Shown here piece by piece: positions 1 to 8,083 of a DNA stretch of 64,000 bases. Numbering within the stretch: the first letter of the stretch is position 1; every line of letters begins with the position of its first letter. This DNA is from CAVUAT01 sp963848045. Its GTDB lineage: Bacteria > Actinomycetota > Thermoleophilia > Solirubrobacterales > 70-9. A model generated the notes under the pieces. It was not told the DNA's origin, made no database searches, and was given only the letters and a program-made list of their open reading frames with translations. The position numbers were made by a program, and so were the translations under genes. The stretch is from the NCBI GenBank assembly GCA_963848045.1, contig CAWKCC010000005.1:146555-210554 (forward strand), given 5' to 3'.

Positions 1-2869
1 CCAGCGGCAGCGCGAGCTGTGTGCCGCGATCGCCGCGAGCGGCCCTCGACGCGGCGCCCACCCGCCACAGCGCCGGGCGCCGCCGGTCCTCCCGGAGCGG
101 TGGAGGAGCTCCCGTCCAGCGGTCGGCGGCGGGCTCACCGGCCTCGACCAACCGGTCGCAGGCCCCCGCCCAGGCCAGGCGCAGCAGCGCCGCCCGCGAG
201 GCGCCCGAGCGGGCCGCGAGGTCCGTGATGCTCCGGTAGGCCCCGCCGCGCAGGCGCTCGGCGAGCACCGCCTCGGCGTCCGCCTGCGCGACCTCGGCGA
301 CGTAGCCCAGCCCGATCCTGATCGGCGGCCTTCCCTGCGATCCGGCCGCGGCTCCCAGCGTCTCCACACGGCAGTCGATCTCGCTCGAGTTGACGTCGGG
401 CGGCAGCACCTCGAGGCCGCGCCGCTGAGCCTCGTGCACCAGTGCGTCGGGAGGGTAGAAGCCCATCGGCTGCTCGTTGAGCAGCGCGCAGAGCAGCTCT
501 GGGCCGTAGTGCACCCGCAGCCAGGTCGACTGATAGGCCAGCAGGCCGAAGGCCGCCGAGTGCGACTTGGGGAAGCCGAAGCCCGAGAACCCCTCGATCT
601 GACGGTAGACGCGCTCTGCGACCTCCCGGCTGACGCCTCGCCCGATCGCGCCCCTGATGAAGCGCTCTCTATAGCGGCGCAGCGCCGCCTCCGAGCGCCG
701 GCGGCTCATCGCCCTGCGCAGGCCCTCGGCCTCGCCGACCGAGAAGCCGGCCAAGGCCATCGCGACCTCCAGCACCTGGTCCTGGAAGACGATCGCGCCC
801 AGGGTGTCGCGCAGCGGCGGCTCCAGCGAGGGGTGCTCATAGGGAACTTCGAACGAGGGGTCCTGACGCAGCCGCCTGCGGCGCTCGATGTAGGGGTGGA
901 CGGCGCCGCCCTGAATCGGCCCGGGCCGCACCAGGGCAACTTGGACCGTGAGGTCGTCGAGGTTTCGGGGGAGCGTGCGAGGCAGCATCTGCATCTGGGC
1001 GCGGCTCTCGATCTGGAAGACGCCCGTCGTCTCCGCCCGCTGGATCGCCCTCCAGACCTGGGGGTCGTCCAACGGCACCCTGGAGAGATCGATCCGCTCC
1101 CCGCGCGTCCGCGCGATCTCGTCCACGCAGCGCTCCACCGCCGAGAGCATTCCCAGGCCGAGCAAGTCGATCTTGAGGAAGCCCGCGTCCGCGCAGGAGT
1201 CCTTGTCCCATTGCACGATCTGGCGACCCTCCATCGCCGCCGGCTGCACGGGGCAGACGTCGATCAGCGGACTCGTGGAGATGACCATGCCCCCTGGATG
1301 CTGGGAGAGATGGCGCGGCAGGCCGGCGATCTCGGGCAGCAGCCGGGCCAGCGCCCGCCAGCGCACCGAGCGCGCGCGGCGGCTGCCGAGCGCCTGCTCG
1401 ATCCTGGCCTGCGCGTCCTCGCCGGCCTCGTAGGCATCGACGGCTCGCGCCAGGCGTTCCACCTCCGCCGGCGGCAGGCCCAGCGCCTTGCCCAGGTCGC
1501 GCACGGCTCCGCGGGCTCGATAGGTGCTGATCGCCGCGACCAGCGCCGAGCGCTCGGCCCCATAGCGCTCGTGTACGCGGGGGATCAGCCGCTCGCGGAT
1601 GTCGCGCGGGAAGTCGAGGTCGATGTCGGGCGCATCGCTCAGCTCCTCGTTGAGGAACCGGCCCAGGAAGAGATCGTTCTTGATCGGATCGATATGAGAG
1701 AGCCCTGTCAGATAGCAGACGATCGAGCTGACGCTCGAGCCTCGCCCGCGCCCCGGCGGCAGCAGCCGCCGCGCCGACTCGGGGCCCCGCACCTCGCGCG
1801 CCACCTCGCGCGCCAGCTCGAGCATGTCGTGATGGAGCAGGAAGAACCCGGCCAGCCGCAGCCCCCCGATCAGTCGCAGCTCCTCCGCCAGCCGCCGCTC
1901 GGCCGCGGCGCGGTCGGGCGAGCCCGCGTAGCGCTCGGCGAGCTGCGCTCGGCAGAGCCCCGCCAGGCGCCCGTCGGCGGTCGGATCCTCGGCCCCGGGG
2001 TAGCTGTAGCCCAACTCCCGGGTGAGGTCGAAGCGCAGCCGCTCGGCGAGCCGAGCCGACTCGGCGACCGCATCGGGATGGTCGGCGAAGCGCGGCGCCG
2101 CCTCTCGAGCCGAGAGCAGCGCGCCCGCCGAGTTGCCTCGCCGCATCGCCTCCGTCTCGTCCAGGGTCGCACCCAGGCGCACGGCGACCAGCGCGTCCTG
2201 CAGGGCCAGTCGCGAGCGGTCGTGCGCATGCGCGTTGCCGGTGGCGACGCAGGGCACGCCGAGACTCTCCGCGAGCGAGGCCAGCCAGCGGTTGCGCGCC
2301 CGGTCGCGCCTCCACAGCGGGCGCTGCAGCTCGACGCGGAAGCGATCTTCTCCGAAGATCGCCAGCAGCCGCCGCGCGATGGCCACGGCCGCGGCGGGCT
2401 CGCCGCGCTCCCAGCGTCCGGCCACGGCTCCGTCGCGAGCGCAACCCGAGAGGCAGACGAGACCCTCGGCCTGGCCCTCGAGGTGATCGAGCGGCAGGGA
2501 GGGGGGGAGCGCCTCGCGCATCCCCTCGCCCTCGCGGGTGCCCTCATGCGCCCTGGTGATCAGCCGGCAGAGGCTGCTCCAGCCCGCGGCGCTCTCGACC
2601 AGCAGGGTGATGTGCGCCGGCTCCGCCGCATCGCGCAAGCCCACCGTCAGCTCCGCACCGAGGATGGGGCGAACCCCGACCCCCGCGCAGGCGTGCGCGA
2701 ACTCCATGGCGCCGCCGACTCCATCGTGGTCGGTGAGGGCGAGCGCGTGATGGCCGAGGTCGGCCGCAGCGGCCGCCAGCTCGGCCGGCTGCGAGGCGCC
2801 GTCCAGGAAGGAGTAGGCCGAGTGCGAGTGCAGCTCGACGTAGTCGGGAGATCCCCGGTCGCCGCTCAT
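1..2869 (-). CDS. dnaE2: Error-prone DNA polymerase DnaE2, C-terminus cut by the window edge
   Basis: C-family polymerase that copies past DNA damage as the catalytic partner of ImuB. The minus-strand frame opens at ATG 2869 and stays open for about 956 codons to the window edge; by family length roughly 100 residues, including the OB-fold region, are missing. Visible features: an N-terminal PHP domain (YVELHSHSAYSFLDG, then ALTDHDGVGG), the core segment GRGRGSSVSSIVCYLTGL, the catalytic acidic motif DAPDIDLDFPRDIRE, and SQHPGGMVIS. A QLALPL hexapeptide near the edge is of the beta-clamp-binding type. It is the last gene of an imuB-DUF6504-dnaE2 unit, 13 nt after the previous stop, so it should share the LexA control of imuB. 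The antisense strand carries a long spurious open frame. Confidence 0.93.
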   Translation of the reverse strand, partial: MSGDRGSPDYVELHSHSAYSFLDGASQPAELAAAAADLGHHALALTDHDGVGGAMEFAHACAGVGVRPILGAELTVGLRDAAEPAHITLLVESAAGWSSLCRLITRAHEGTREGEGMREALPPSLPLDHLEGQAEGLVCLSGCARDGAVAGRWERGEPAAAVAIARRLLAIFGEDRFRVELQRPLWRRDRARNRWLASLAESLGVPCVATGNAHAHDRSRLALQDALVAVRLGATLDETEAMRRGNSAGALLSAREAAPRFADHPDAVAESARLAERLRFDLTRELGYSYPGAEDPTADGRLAGLCRAQLAERYAGSPDRAAAERRLAEELRLIGGLRLAGFFLLHHDMLELAREVAREVRGPESARRLLPPGRGRGSSVSSIVCYLTGLSHIDPIKNDLFLGRFLNEELSDAPDIDLDFPRDIRERLIPRVHERYGAERSALVAAISTYRARGAVRDLGKALGLPPAEVERLARAVDAYEAGEDAQARIEQALGSRRARSVRWRALARLLPEIAGLPRHLSQHPGGMVISTSPLIDVCPVQPAAMEGRQIVQWDKDSCADAGFLKIDLLGLGMLSAVERCVDEIARTRGERIDLSRVPLDDPQVWRAIQRAETTGVFQIESRAQMQMLPRTLPRNLDDLTVQVALVRPGPIQGGAVHPYIERRRRLRQDPSFEVPYEHPSLEPPLRDTLGAIVFQDQVLEVAMALAGFSVGEAEGLRRAMSRRRSEAALRRYRERFIRGAIGRGVSREVAERVYRQIEGFSGFGFPKSHSAAFGLLAYQSTWLRVHYGPELLCALLNEQPMGFYPPDALVHEAQRRGLEVLPPDVNSSEIDCRVETLGAAAGSQGRPPIRIGLGYVAEVAQADAEAVLAERLRGGAYRSITDLAARSGASRAALLRLAWAGACDRLVEAGEPAADRWTGAPPPLREDRRRPALWRVGAASRAARGDRGTQLALPL

Positions 2870-2882
2870 CGGCGCCGGCCCA

Positions 2883-3134
2883 TCAGGCGCGCTGCCGAAA
2901 CCAGCGCCCGGCCTGCTCACCGCCGGGCTCGCAGAAGACGACGACGTCGCTGCCGTCCTCGAGCACCAGCTCGAAGTAGCGGCGTCGCAGCGGCCGCCGC
3001 GTCCACCAGCCGTCCTCGACCAGCCACTCCTCGCGCACCGTCTCCACCCGCAGGCGGCCCACCGCGCGCGGTCTGCCGTCGGCTCCGACCGCGACCGGTA
3101 CCGCCCAGGGCCTGTTGATGCGCCCGGGCTTCAC
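2883..3134 (-). CDS. DUF6504-type small protein of the mutasome operon
   Basis: An 83-residue basic protein starting at GTG 3134, which overlaps the imuB stop as GTGA. Sequence landmarks are VETVREEWLVEDGWWTRRPL and RRYFELVLEDGSDVVVF, with no catalytic motif. I recognise it as the small DUF6504 family that sits between imuB and dnaE2 in many actinobacteria. Its biochemical role is not established; position and overlap imply it is made stoichiometrically with ImuB and DnaE2. Lack of a signal peptide or membrane segment suggests it is cytoplasmic. The family name is from memory and the function is unknown. Confidence 0.8.
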   Translation of the reverse strand: MKPGRINRPWAVPVAVGADGRPRAVGRLRVETVREEWLVEDGWWTRRPLRRRYFELVLEDGSDVVVFCEPGGEQAGRWFRQRA

Positions 3135-4423
3135 CTCCCCGCCTCATCCTCGGGGAAGGGCATCAGCACCTCGCGACGCTCCGGCACCCGGGAGTCGGGA
3201 TCCACCTCGAGCGCTCGCAGCACCGCCTCCGCGCCCCCGGCGGCGCGGGCCTGCCGGACGGCCTCGGCGATCCGCCGCCGACGCTGCTGCTCGGGGCCCG
3301 AGAGCTCGAGCTGCTCGCCGCCGGGCGGCCCCAACGCCACGGCCTCGAGGCGCAGCACCGAAGCCGGGCCGGGCAGCAGCGCCGGCAGGGGGGCGAGCAG
3401 CATCGCCAGCCGTCCGCCGTCGCTGCTTGCCCTGCGCAGCGCCACCCGGCGCCGCCAGCCCCCGCCCGCCGCCAGCCGGGCCGAGAGCCGCAGCGCTCGC
3501 ACCGTCCGGCCGCCGCGCTCGGGGTGGGCGAGAAGCTTGGCGACCAGCAGCTCCAGCGCCCGCTCGAGCTGCTGTCCCGAGGCGGCATCGGGCAGCTCCA
3601 GCTCGACGGCCAGCTCGCGGTGGGGGTGCCGCGGGCGCAGCGGGTCGTCCTCTCCGCGGGCCAGCTCCAGGGCGCGCAGGCCCGGCTGGCCGAAGCGGTC
3701 GGCGACGGCGTCGCGGGGCAGGCCGGCGAGCCGTCCCAGTGTCTCGATCCCGAGCCGCTGCAGCTCGTTGGGGAGGTCCTCGGCCCCGTCGTCTCGATCA
3801 CCTCCATCGCCGCCGCTCCCCCGCCGCCGCGCGAGGTGGCCGTGCAGCAGGGTCACGGGAAGCGGCGCGAGGAACCTGCCGGCGCTCCCATCGGGCACGA
3901 TGGTTGGGCGGCCCCGGTCAGATCCCGCGCCCGGCCTGCCGCCTCCGCCCGGACCCGCGACGGCCTCCACGCTCGCGGCCGCGTAGGCGCAGAAGCGCAC
4001 CGGCGCCGCCGCCAGGCGCACCGGCAGCCCGGCAGCCCCGCGGGCACGCTCGAGCACTCCCGCGGTGCCCCCCCAGAGGCCGCGCAGGCCGCCTGCCTCG
4101 AAGAAGGCCTCGCCGGGGCGCTCGCACTCGACCTCCGCTCCCACGATCCCCTCCAGCCGCCGCAGCGCCCGCTCCCAGACCTGCTCGGCACGCTCGGGAT
4201 CGGGAGCGACGAACAGCAACTCGGGGCAGCGCGAAAGCGCCTCGCCGAGGCGCATGCCGGCGCGCACCCCCAGGCGCTCGGCCTCGGCTGAGACCTCGCC
4301 GACCAGCTGCGCCGCCCCCGGCTCGGGCGCCAGGGCGACCGGCCGCCTCTGCGCCTGCCGTTCGCGATCGCCGAGCGCCGCGGCCAACCTGAATCCTGGG
4401 GCTAGGGCGCATGCGACGGACAT
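3131..4423 (-). CDS. imuB: ImuB, catalytically inactive Y-family polymerase homologue
   Basis: Scaffold protein of the DNA-damage mutasome, which links DnaE2 to the sliding clamp. The frame could open at ATG 4459, but that would place the LexA palindrome inside the coding sequence. ATG 4423 lies directly after the operator and starts MSVACALAPGFRLAAAL, which matches the normal N-terminus of the family, giving 430 residues. The two acidic motifs of active Y-family polymerases are absent: the N-terminal DxD is replaced by CALAPGF, and the SIDEAYLD-type motif by ERPGEAFFEAGG. A QLELSG hexapeptide near the C-terminus could be a clamp-binding motif. No imuA-like gene is adjacent. Its stop overlaps the next gene as GTGA. 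Confidence 0.9.
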   Translation of the reverse strand: MSVACALAPGFRLAAALGDRERQAQRRPVALAPEPGAAQLVGEVSAEAERLGVRAGMRLGEALSRCPELLFVAPDPERAEQVWERALRRLEGIVGAEVECERPGEAFFEAGGLRGLWGGTAGVLERARGAAGLPVRLAAAPVRFCAYAAASVEAVAGPGGGGRPGAGSDRGRPTIVPDGSAGRFLAPLPVTLLHGHLARRRGSGGDGGDRDDGAEDLPNELQRLGIETLGRLAGLPRDAVADRFGQPGLRALELARGEDDPLRPRHPHRELAVELELPDAASGQQLERALELLVAKLLAHPERGGRTVRALRLSARLAAGGGWRRRVALRRASSDGGRLAMLLAPLPALLPGPASVLRLEAVALGPPGGEQLELSGPEQQRRRRIAEAVRQARAAGGAEAVLRALEVDPDSRVPERREVLMPFPEDEAGR

Positions 4424-4437
4424 CGAACATATGTTCG
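4424..4437 (-). promoter_or_regulatory. LexA (SOS) box of the imuB operon
   Basis: The 14-bp perfect palindrome CGAACATATGTTCG matches the Gram-positive/actinobacterial SOS-box pattern CGAAC-N4-GTTCG. It ends one base before the imuB ATG at 4423 and overlaps the predicted -10 region, so bound LexA should block RNA polymerase. The nearest plus-strand gene (GST, start 4500) has its own -10-like element further away and is less likely to be the target. Confidence 0.88.
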
Positions 4438-4459
4438 TACATGGCGACGAGACAGTCAA
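4431..4459 (-). promoter_or_regulatory. Predicted imuB promoter, giving a leaderless transcript
   Basis: On the minus strand TTGACT (4459-4454) is followed after 17 bp by GAACAT (4436-4431). The -10 is weak except for the key A2 and T6. The expected transcription start falls at about 4425-4423, on the imuB start codon, so the mRNA is probably leaderless. The -10 lies inside the LexA palindrome. Confidence 0.6.
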
Positions 4460-4499
4460 GCCCTCGACGAAGAGACATGCTCGGCTGTACGGTTGCGCC

Positions 4500-5120
4500 G
4501 TGATCTGGCTCTATCGCATCCCCTTCTCCACCAACGTCGAGCGCGTCGCGCTGGCGCTCGCGCACAAGGGCCTCGAGGTCAAGTCGATCGAGATCGACAA
4601 GGAGGACCGCACGCCCGTGCAGGAGGTGAGCGGGCAGAGCCTGGTGCCGGTGATCGACGACGGCGGAGAGGTGGTCGCCGACTCCACCAAGATCCTCGCC
4701 CACCTCGAGGAGCGCTACCCCGAGCCGCCGATCTTCCCCTCCGATCCCGCCCGCCGCGCCGAGATGGACGTCTGCATCGACTGGTTCAACGAGGTCTGGA
4801 AGACCAGCCCCAACGCGATCGAGTTCGAGCTCGAGAGCGAGACCCCCGCAGAGGACGTGATCGAGCTGGAGGGCAGGCGCATGGCGCAGGCCCTGGCGCT
4901 GTTCGAGCGCATGCTGACGGGGCGCGACTACCTGATGGGGGACCGGGTCTGGGCGGTGGACTTGGCCATCTTCCCGTTCCTCAAGTACGCCAAGCTCGAG
5001 CTCGACCCCGATGACGACGAGCTCTTCCACCGCATCCTCGACGTGCACCAGCCGCTCGGCGACGAGCACCCCCGGCTCGCCGGGTGGATCGAGCGAGTCG
5101 ACGCGCTGCCGCGCGCCTAG
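4500..5120 (+). CDS. Glutathione S-transferase-like protein
   Basis: A 206-residue protein starting at GTG 4500 with the sequence VIWLYRIPFSTNVERVALAL. The N-terminal thioredoxin-like fold (about residues 1-77) carries SLVPVIDDGGEVVADSTKIL, the Pro-Val-Ile and Asp-Ser glutathione-site region of the family; the C-terminal half is all-helical. The substrate is unknown, and because many actinobacteria use mycothiol instead of glutathione the family label does not fix the thiol. TACGGT at 4488-4493 sits 6 nt before the start with no Shine-Dalgarno sequence, consistent with leaderless transcription. The gene converges on the amidohydrolase gene with a 9-nt gap. Confidence 0.85.
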   Translation: MIWLYRIPFSTNVERVALALAHKGLEVKSIEIDKEDRTPVQEVSGQSLVPVIDDGGEVVADSTKILAHLEERYPEPPIFPSDPARRAEMDVCIDWFNEVWKTSPNAIEFELESETPAEDVIELEGRRMAQALALFERMLTGRDYLMGDRVWAVDLAIFPFLKYAKLELDPDDDELFHRILDVHQPLGDEHPRLAGWIERVDALPRA

Positions 5121-5129
5121 CGCCGCGGC

Positions 5130-5945
5130 TCAGCCGAGCCCGAAGACGCGCCTGGCGTTGCCCTCGAGGAACAGGCCCCTGGTCTCGTCGTCGAGCTCGA
5201 GCGAGTCGAGCTCCGCCAGCGCCCCCTGCGGCGCGATCATCGGGTGGTTTGAGCCGAACATGACCTTGCGGCGACCGCTGCCGCTGCGCAGGTAGCGGAC
5301 CAGCTCGGGCGGGTAGCGCCTGCACGTGTAGGCCGAGGTGTCGATGTAGACGTTCTCGTGCTTGCGGGCGACGGCGACCATCTCCTCGGTCCAGGGGTAG
5401 CCGATGTGTCCGCCGACGATCACCAGCTCGGGGAAGTCCAGGGCGACCTGGTCGATGTAGGGGATCGGCCGTCCGGTCTCGGAGGGACGAAGGGGGCCCG
5501 TGTGCCCCACCTGCGTGCAGAAGGGGACGCCCAGCTCCACGCATTCGGCGAACAGTGGGTAGTAGCGCCTGTCGGTCGGAGGAGCCTCCCAGAGCCAGGG
5601 GATGACGCGCAGGCCCTTGAACCCGTGCTCGGTGACGCAGCGGCGCAGCTCGCGCACGGCCTCCATCGGCTTTCGCAGATTGACCCCCGCCAGGCCGGCG
5701 AAGCGGTCGGGGTGGGCCGCGACCCAGCCCGCGACCTCTTCGTTGGAGATCAGCTCGCCCTCGGGCGATCCCCAGGCGCTGAGCAGGCCGAAGCCGACGT
5801 CGGCGGCGTCCATGGCGGCGATCGTGAAACCGATAGGAGGCTCCTGGTCAGGGAGCTCAGCGCCTGTCCAGCGGAGCAGCGACTCGAACGTCTCGTTGCC
5901 CAGGAAGCGCAGCGTGGGATGTTGCATCCAGACGTCGACCGTCAT
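5130..5945 (-). CDS. Amidohydrolase-2 family protein with atypical metal site
   Basis: A 271-residue TIM-barrel protein of the ACMSD/amidohydrolase-2 family. ATG 5945 is chosen because AAAGG lies about 10 nt upstream and the frame beyond it looks random. Typical family blocks are FAGLAGVNLRKP, GFKGLRVIPWLW, LGVPFCTQVGHTGP and VIVGGHIGYPW. Two metal-site features are unusual: the N-terminal HxH is reduced to DVWMQHPTLRF with a single His, and the terminal motif reads FGSNHPM where the family usually has FGSDxP, replacing the catalytic Asp with Asn. It may therefore be inactive or use a different chemistry. Substrate unknown. Confidence 0.8.
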   Translation of the reverse strand: MTVDVWMQHPTLRFLGNETFESLLRWTGAELPDQEPPIGFTIAAMDAADVGFGLLSAWGSPEGELISNEEVAGWVAAHPDRFAGLAGVNLRKPMEAVRELRRCVTEHGFKGLRVIPWLWEAPPTDRRYYPLFAECVELGVPFCTQVGHTGPLRPSETGRPIPYIDQVALDFPELVIVGGHIGYPWTEEMVAVARKHENVYIDTSAYTCRRYPPELVRYLRSGSGRRKVMFGSNHPMIAPQGALAELDSLELDDETRGLFLEGNARRVFGLG

Positions 5946-6007
5946 CGCGGCCCAGCCTTTCAGATCGCGGCCGCATGCCGGTGAGCCCCGGATGGCATCA
6001 TTGGCCG

Positions 6008-6517
6008 GTGAGAGCTCCGAGCTCCCCGTTAGCGGTGATCGCCGCCCTCGCTCTCGCCTCGCCGGCGCTGCTCGGCTGCGGCGGCGGCGGTGACAGCGGC
6101 GGCGATGTCCCCGAGGACCAGGTCCCAGGGGGCGCTGACCCCGAGGCCGTGAAGGTGATCGACGACTGGGCGCAGACCCTGCGCGAGGGTGACGTCGAGG
6201 GTGCGGCCGACTACTTCGAGGTCCCGAGCACCGTCCAGAACGGCACGGCACCGCTGGAGCTGGACAGCCGCGCGGACGTGGTCGCCTTCAACCGCTCGCT
6301 GCCCTGCGGCGCCGAGCTCGTCAACGCCCAAGGGCACTTCGGCCTGACGATCGCGACCTTCGAGCTCAGCGAGCGACCGGGGCCGGGGGAGTGCGGCTCC
6401 GGGGTGGGCAACACGGCCCGGGCTGCGTTCGTGATCGAGGACGGCAAGATCACCGAGTGGCGGCGGGTCGGCGACGAGCCGGTTGTCGAGCCCTCCGGGG
6501 ACAGCCCGATCGTCTAG
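6008..6517 (+). CDS. Lipoprotein with SnoaL/NTF2-like fold
   Basis: Start GTG 6008 gives VRAPSSPLAVIAALALASPALLGCGGGG, a signal peptide ending in the lipobox LLGC with a glycine-rich linker behind the cysteine (169 residues in all). The mature part (AVKVIDDWAQTLREGDVEGA onward, ending IEDGKITEWRRV) resembles SnoaL/NTF2-like small domains, which bind ligands or act as simple catalysts. It is probably anchored on the outer face of the membrane. The stop shares CTAG (6514-6517) with the convergent dehydrogenase gene. The precise function is unknown. Confidence 0.75.
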   Translation: MRAPSSPLAVIAALALASPALLGCGGGGDSGGDVPEDQVPGGADPEAVKVIDDWAQTLREGDVEGAADYFEVPSTVQNGTAPLELDSRADVVAFNRSLPCGAELVNAQGHFGLTIATFELSERPGPGECGSGVGNTARAAFVIEDGKITEWRRVGDEPVVEPSGDSPIV

Positions 6518-7584
6518 CCGAGCCGCCGCAGCACCCGCTCGATCACGGCGTCGGTGAACTCCGTGGTGCCGGCGTGGCCCTTGAGGTCGGGGGTGCGGAT
6601 GCCCGCGGCGGCGGCCTCCATCACGGCCGAGTAGACGGCCACCGAAGCCTCGGCAGCGCCGCGCTCGCCGCGCTCCCCCGCAAAGCCGAGCAGAGCGGCG
6701 ACCGCGAGAATCATGGCCATAGGGTTGGCGACGTCCTTCCCCTCCAGTGCCGGGGCGGTGCCGTGGGGGGCCTCGGCCATCGCCACCGAAGGGTCGAGAT
6801 CGTCGTCGAGGGCGAGCAGGATCGACTCGGCGCCGGCGATCGACCCGAACAGGGGCAGCACCAGGTCCGAGAGCAGGTCGCCGTCGCGGTTGAGAGCGGG
6901 GATGACCAGCGGTGTGTCGGCGCGCCCCGTGATCAGCCCGGCGTAGGTGGCGTCGATCAGCAGCGGCTCGTAGGGGCATTCGGGGTGTAGCTCGGCGGCG
7001 GCGTCCATCTCCTCCTTCAGCATTCCCTCGTAGACGGGGCTGACGGTCCACTTGGGACCGCCATAGACCTTGCCGCCGGTCTTCGCGGCGGTCCGGAACG
7101 CGTATTCGGCCACCGCCCTGCAGATCGAACGGTGGATCACCTCGACGCGCGTGGCGATCTCGTCGCCGTCGCTCGCCCGCCGCTCCTCCGCGGCGCCGTA
7201 GGCGTCGCCGACCGCCATGCGCACGACCGAGATCGGGTGGTGTATGCCCCCCAGCGGAGCGACGCCGGGGATGCGGCGGCCGGTGCGCACTATCACCTTG
7301 CCGTCGATCCCCTCGCGGACGATGCGGTTGGGGCTGCCGACGTCGTCGACGCCTTCGGGGGTGATGGTCGCCGCCTTGATCCCCAGCCCGGCCTCGACCA
7401 TCGCCGCGGCGGCCTGTTCGCATACGGCGTTCGCGGTCGAGCGCCTGTTCTCGATCGACAGGTCGAAGCGCTCCAGCTCGACCTGCGCTCCGATCAGACC
7501 GGGGTCGAGCAGTCGCAGCGCCTGCTCGAGCAGCTCCTGCCCGGTCTGGTCCCCCTCGAGCACGACTATCCTCAGCCCGGCCAT
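6514..7584 (-). CDS. Isocitrate/isopropylmalate dehydrogenase family enzyme
   Basis: A 356-residue beta-decarboxylating dehydrogenase. Family blocks include ATITPEGVDDVGSPNRIVRE, LLIDATYAGLITG, ILLALDDDLDPSVAMAEAPH and the nucleotide-site GTAPALEGKDVANPMAMILA. These show an NAD(P)-dependent oxidative decarboxylase of an isocitrate-like acid. Length and motif order fit single-domain IDH/IPMDH, but I cannot decide between isocitrate, isopropylmalate and homologous substrates. TAGGGT (7599-7594) lies 9 nt before ATG 7584 with no Shine-Dalgarno sequence. No leu or citric-acid-cycle gene is adjacent. Confidence 0.85.
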   Translation of the reverse strand: MAGLRIVVLEGDQTGQELLEQALRLLDPGLIGAQVELERFDLSIENRRSTANAVCEQAAAAMVEAGLGIKAATITPEGVDDVGSPNRIVREGIDGKVIVRTGRRIPGVAPLGGIHHPISVVRMAVGDAYGAAEERRASDGDEIATRVEVIHRSICRAVAEYAFRTAAKTGGKVYGGPKWTVSPVYEGMLKEEMDAAAELHPECPYEPLLIDATYAGLITGRADTPLVIPALNRDGDLLSDLVLPLFGSIAGAESILLALDDDLDPSVAMAEAPHGTAPALEGKDVANPMAMILAVAALLGFAGERGERGAAEASVAVYSAVMEAAAAGIRTPDLKGHAGTTEFTDAVIERVLRRLG

Positions 7585-7625
7585 GGACGGGCGACCCTAT
7601 CCGACGCTCGAACGGGCCTCCGGCG

Positions 7626-7973
7626 ATGATCGGAGCCACGCCCGTGGCTGAGAGCTGCACCTGGTGCGGGGCCCAGGTGGAGGCCGACGACGGCTTTCGC
7701 GCCTATGAGCCCGCGGGAGACAGGCGGGCGGTGTTCTGCCGGCTCGAGCACGTCGTCCCCTGGGCGATCCAGGACGCCCACTGGGAGGCAGGCGGGCTGA
7801 CCGAGCCCCCCGGCCTCGACCAGGGCGCCGAGCGCTGCTCGCATTGCGACGCCCCACTCGGCGATGTCCACGTGCTGCTCGTCCGCCACCGCGGCGAGCA
7901 TCGGGTCGCCGACGGCTTCTGCTCGGTCGACCACATGAACGACTGGGTCAAGGCCGGCGGGCGCTGGCAGTAG
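7626..7973 (+). CDS. Small zinc-ribbon protein of unknown function
   Basis: A 115-residue protein with two cysteine pairs, CTWCGAQV near the N-terminus and CSHCDAPL in the middle, each followed by a second metal-ligand group (VFCRLEHVVPW and FCSVDHMNDW). The two halves look like an internal duplication of one Cys2/Cys-His treble-clef or ribbon unit. No signal peptide is seen. ATG 7626 is used, though GTG 7644 would also retain both units. The family occurs as hypothetical proteins; no function is assigned. Confidence 0.65.
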   Translation: MIGATPVAESCTWCGAQVEADDGFRAYEPAGDRRAVFCRLEHVVPWAIQDAHWEAGGLTEPPGLDQGAERCSHCDAPLGDVHVLLVRHRGEHRVADGFCSVDHMNDWVKAGGRWQ

Positions 7974-8012
7974 CGGCGAAGGAGGGGCGGATGGGGCGGG
8001 CGCGCCCCCTGA

Positions 8013-8028
8013 TTCCCGCAGATTGCGG
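8013..8028 (+). promoter_or_regulatory. Upstream inverted repeat of ncRNA unit 1
   Basis: TTCCCGCAGATTGCGG contains the inverted repeat CCCGCA-GAT-TGCGGG (8015-8029). The same 16 bases recur at 8322-8337, and in both cases exactly 20 bp separate the element from the TTGACA of the downstream promoter. The conserved spacing suggests an operator or activator site rather than the end of a previous transcript. The binding protein is unknown. Confidence 0.6.
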
Positions 8029-8048
8029 GATCGGCGCGAGACACCCCA

Positions 8049-8077
8049 TTGACAAGAGCTTCGGGTGGGCGTAGGTT
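8049..8077 (+). promoter_or_regulatory. Sigma-70-type promoter of ncRNA unit 1
   Basis: TTGACA (8049-8054), 17-bp spacer, TAGGTT (8072-8077). The perfect -35 box is unusual for this window and indicates a strong housekeeping promoter. Predicted transcription start is near 8083-8085, directly at the first hairpin. Confidence 0.8.
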
Positions 8078-8083
8078 GGCCAA

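Noticed and set aside
837..2444. 535-codon minus-strand frame inside dnaE2
   Set aside because: Arg/Ala/Gly-rich composition and a different frame from the dnaE2 reading, which contains all polymerase motifs.
434..3118. 894-codon open frame on the plus strand
   Set aside because: It is antisense to dnaE2, DUF6504 and has no family-like motifs; long spurious frames are expected opposite genes with very high third-position GC. The minus frame gives a full PHP/polymerase sequence.
4424..4459. Twelve-codon N-terminal extension of ImuB from ATG 4459
   Set aside because: It would translate through the LexA box and predicted promoter; the family N-terminus aligns from ATG 4423.
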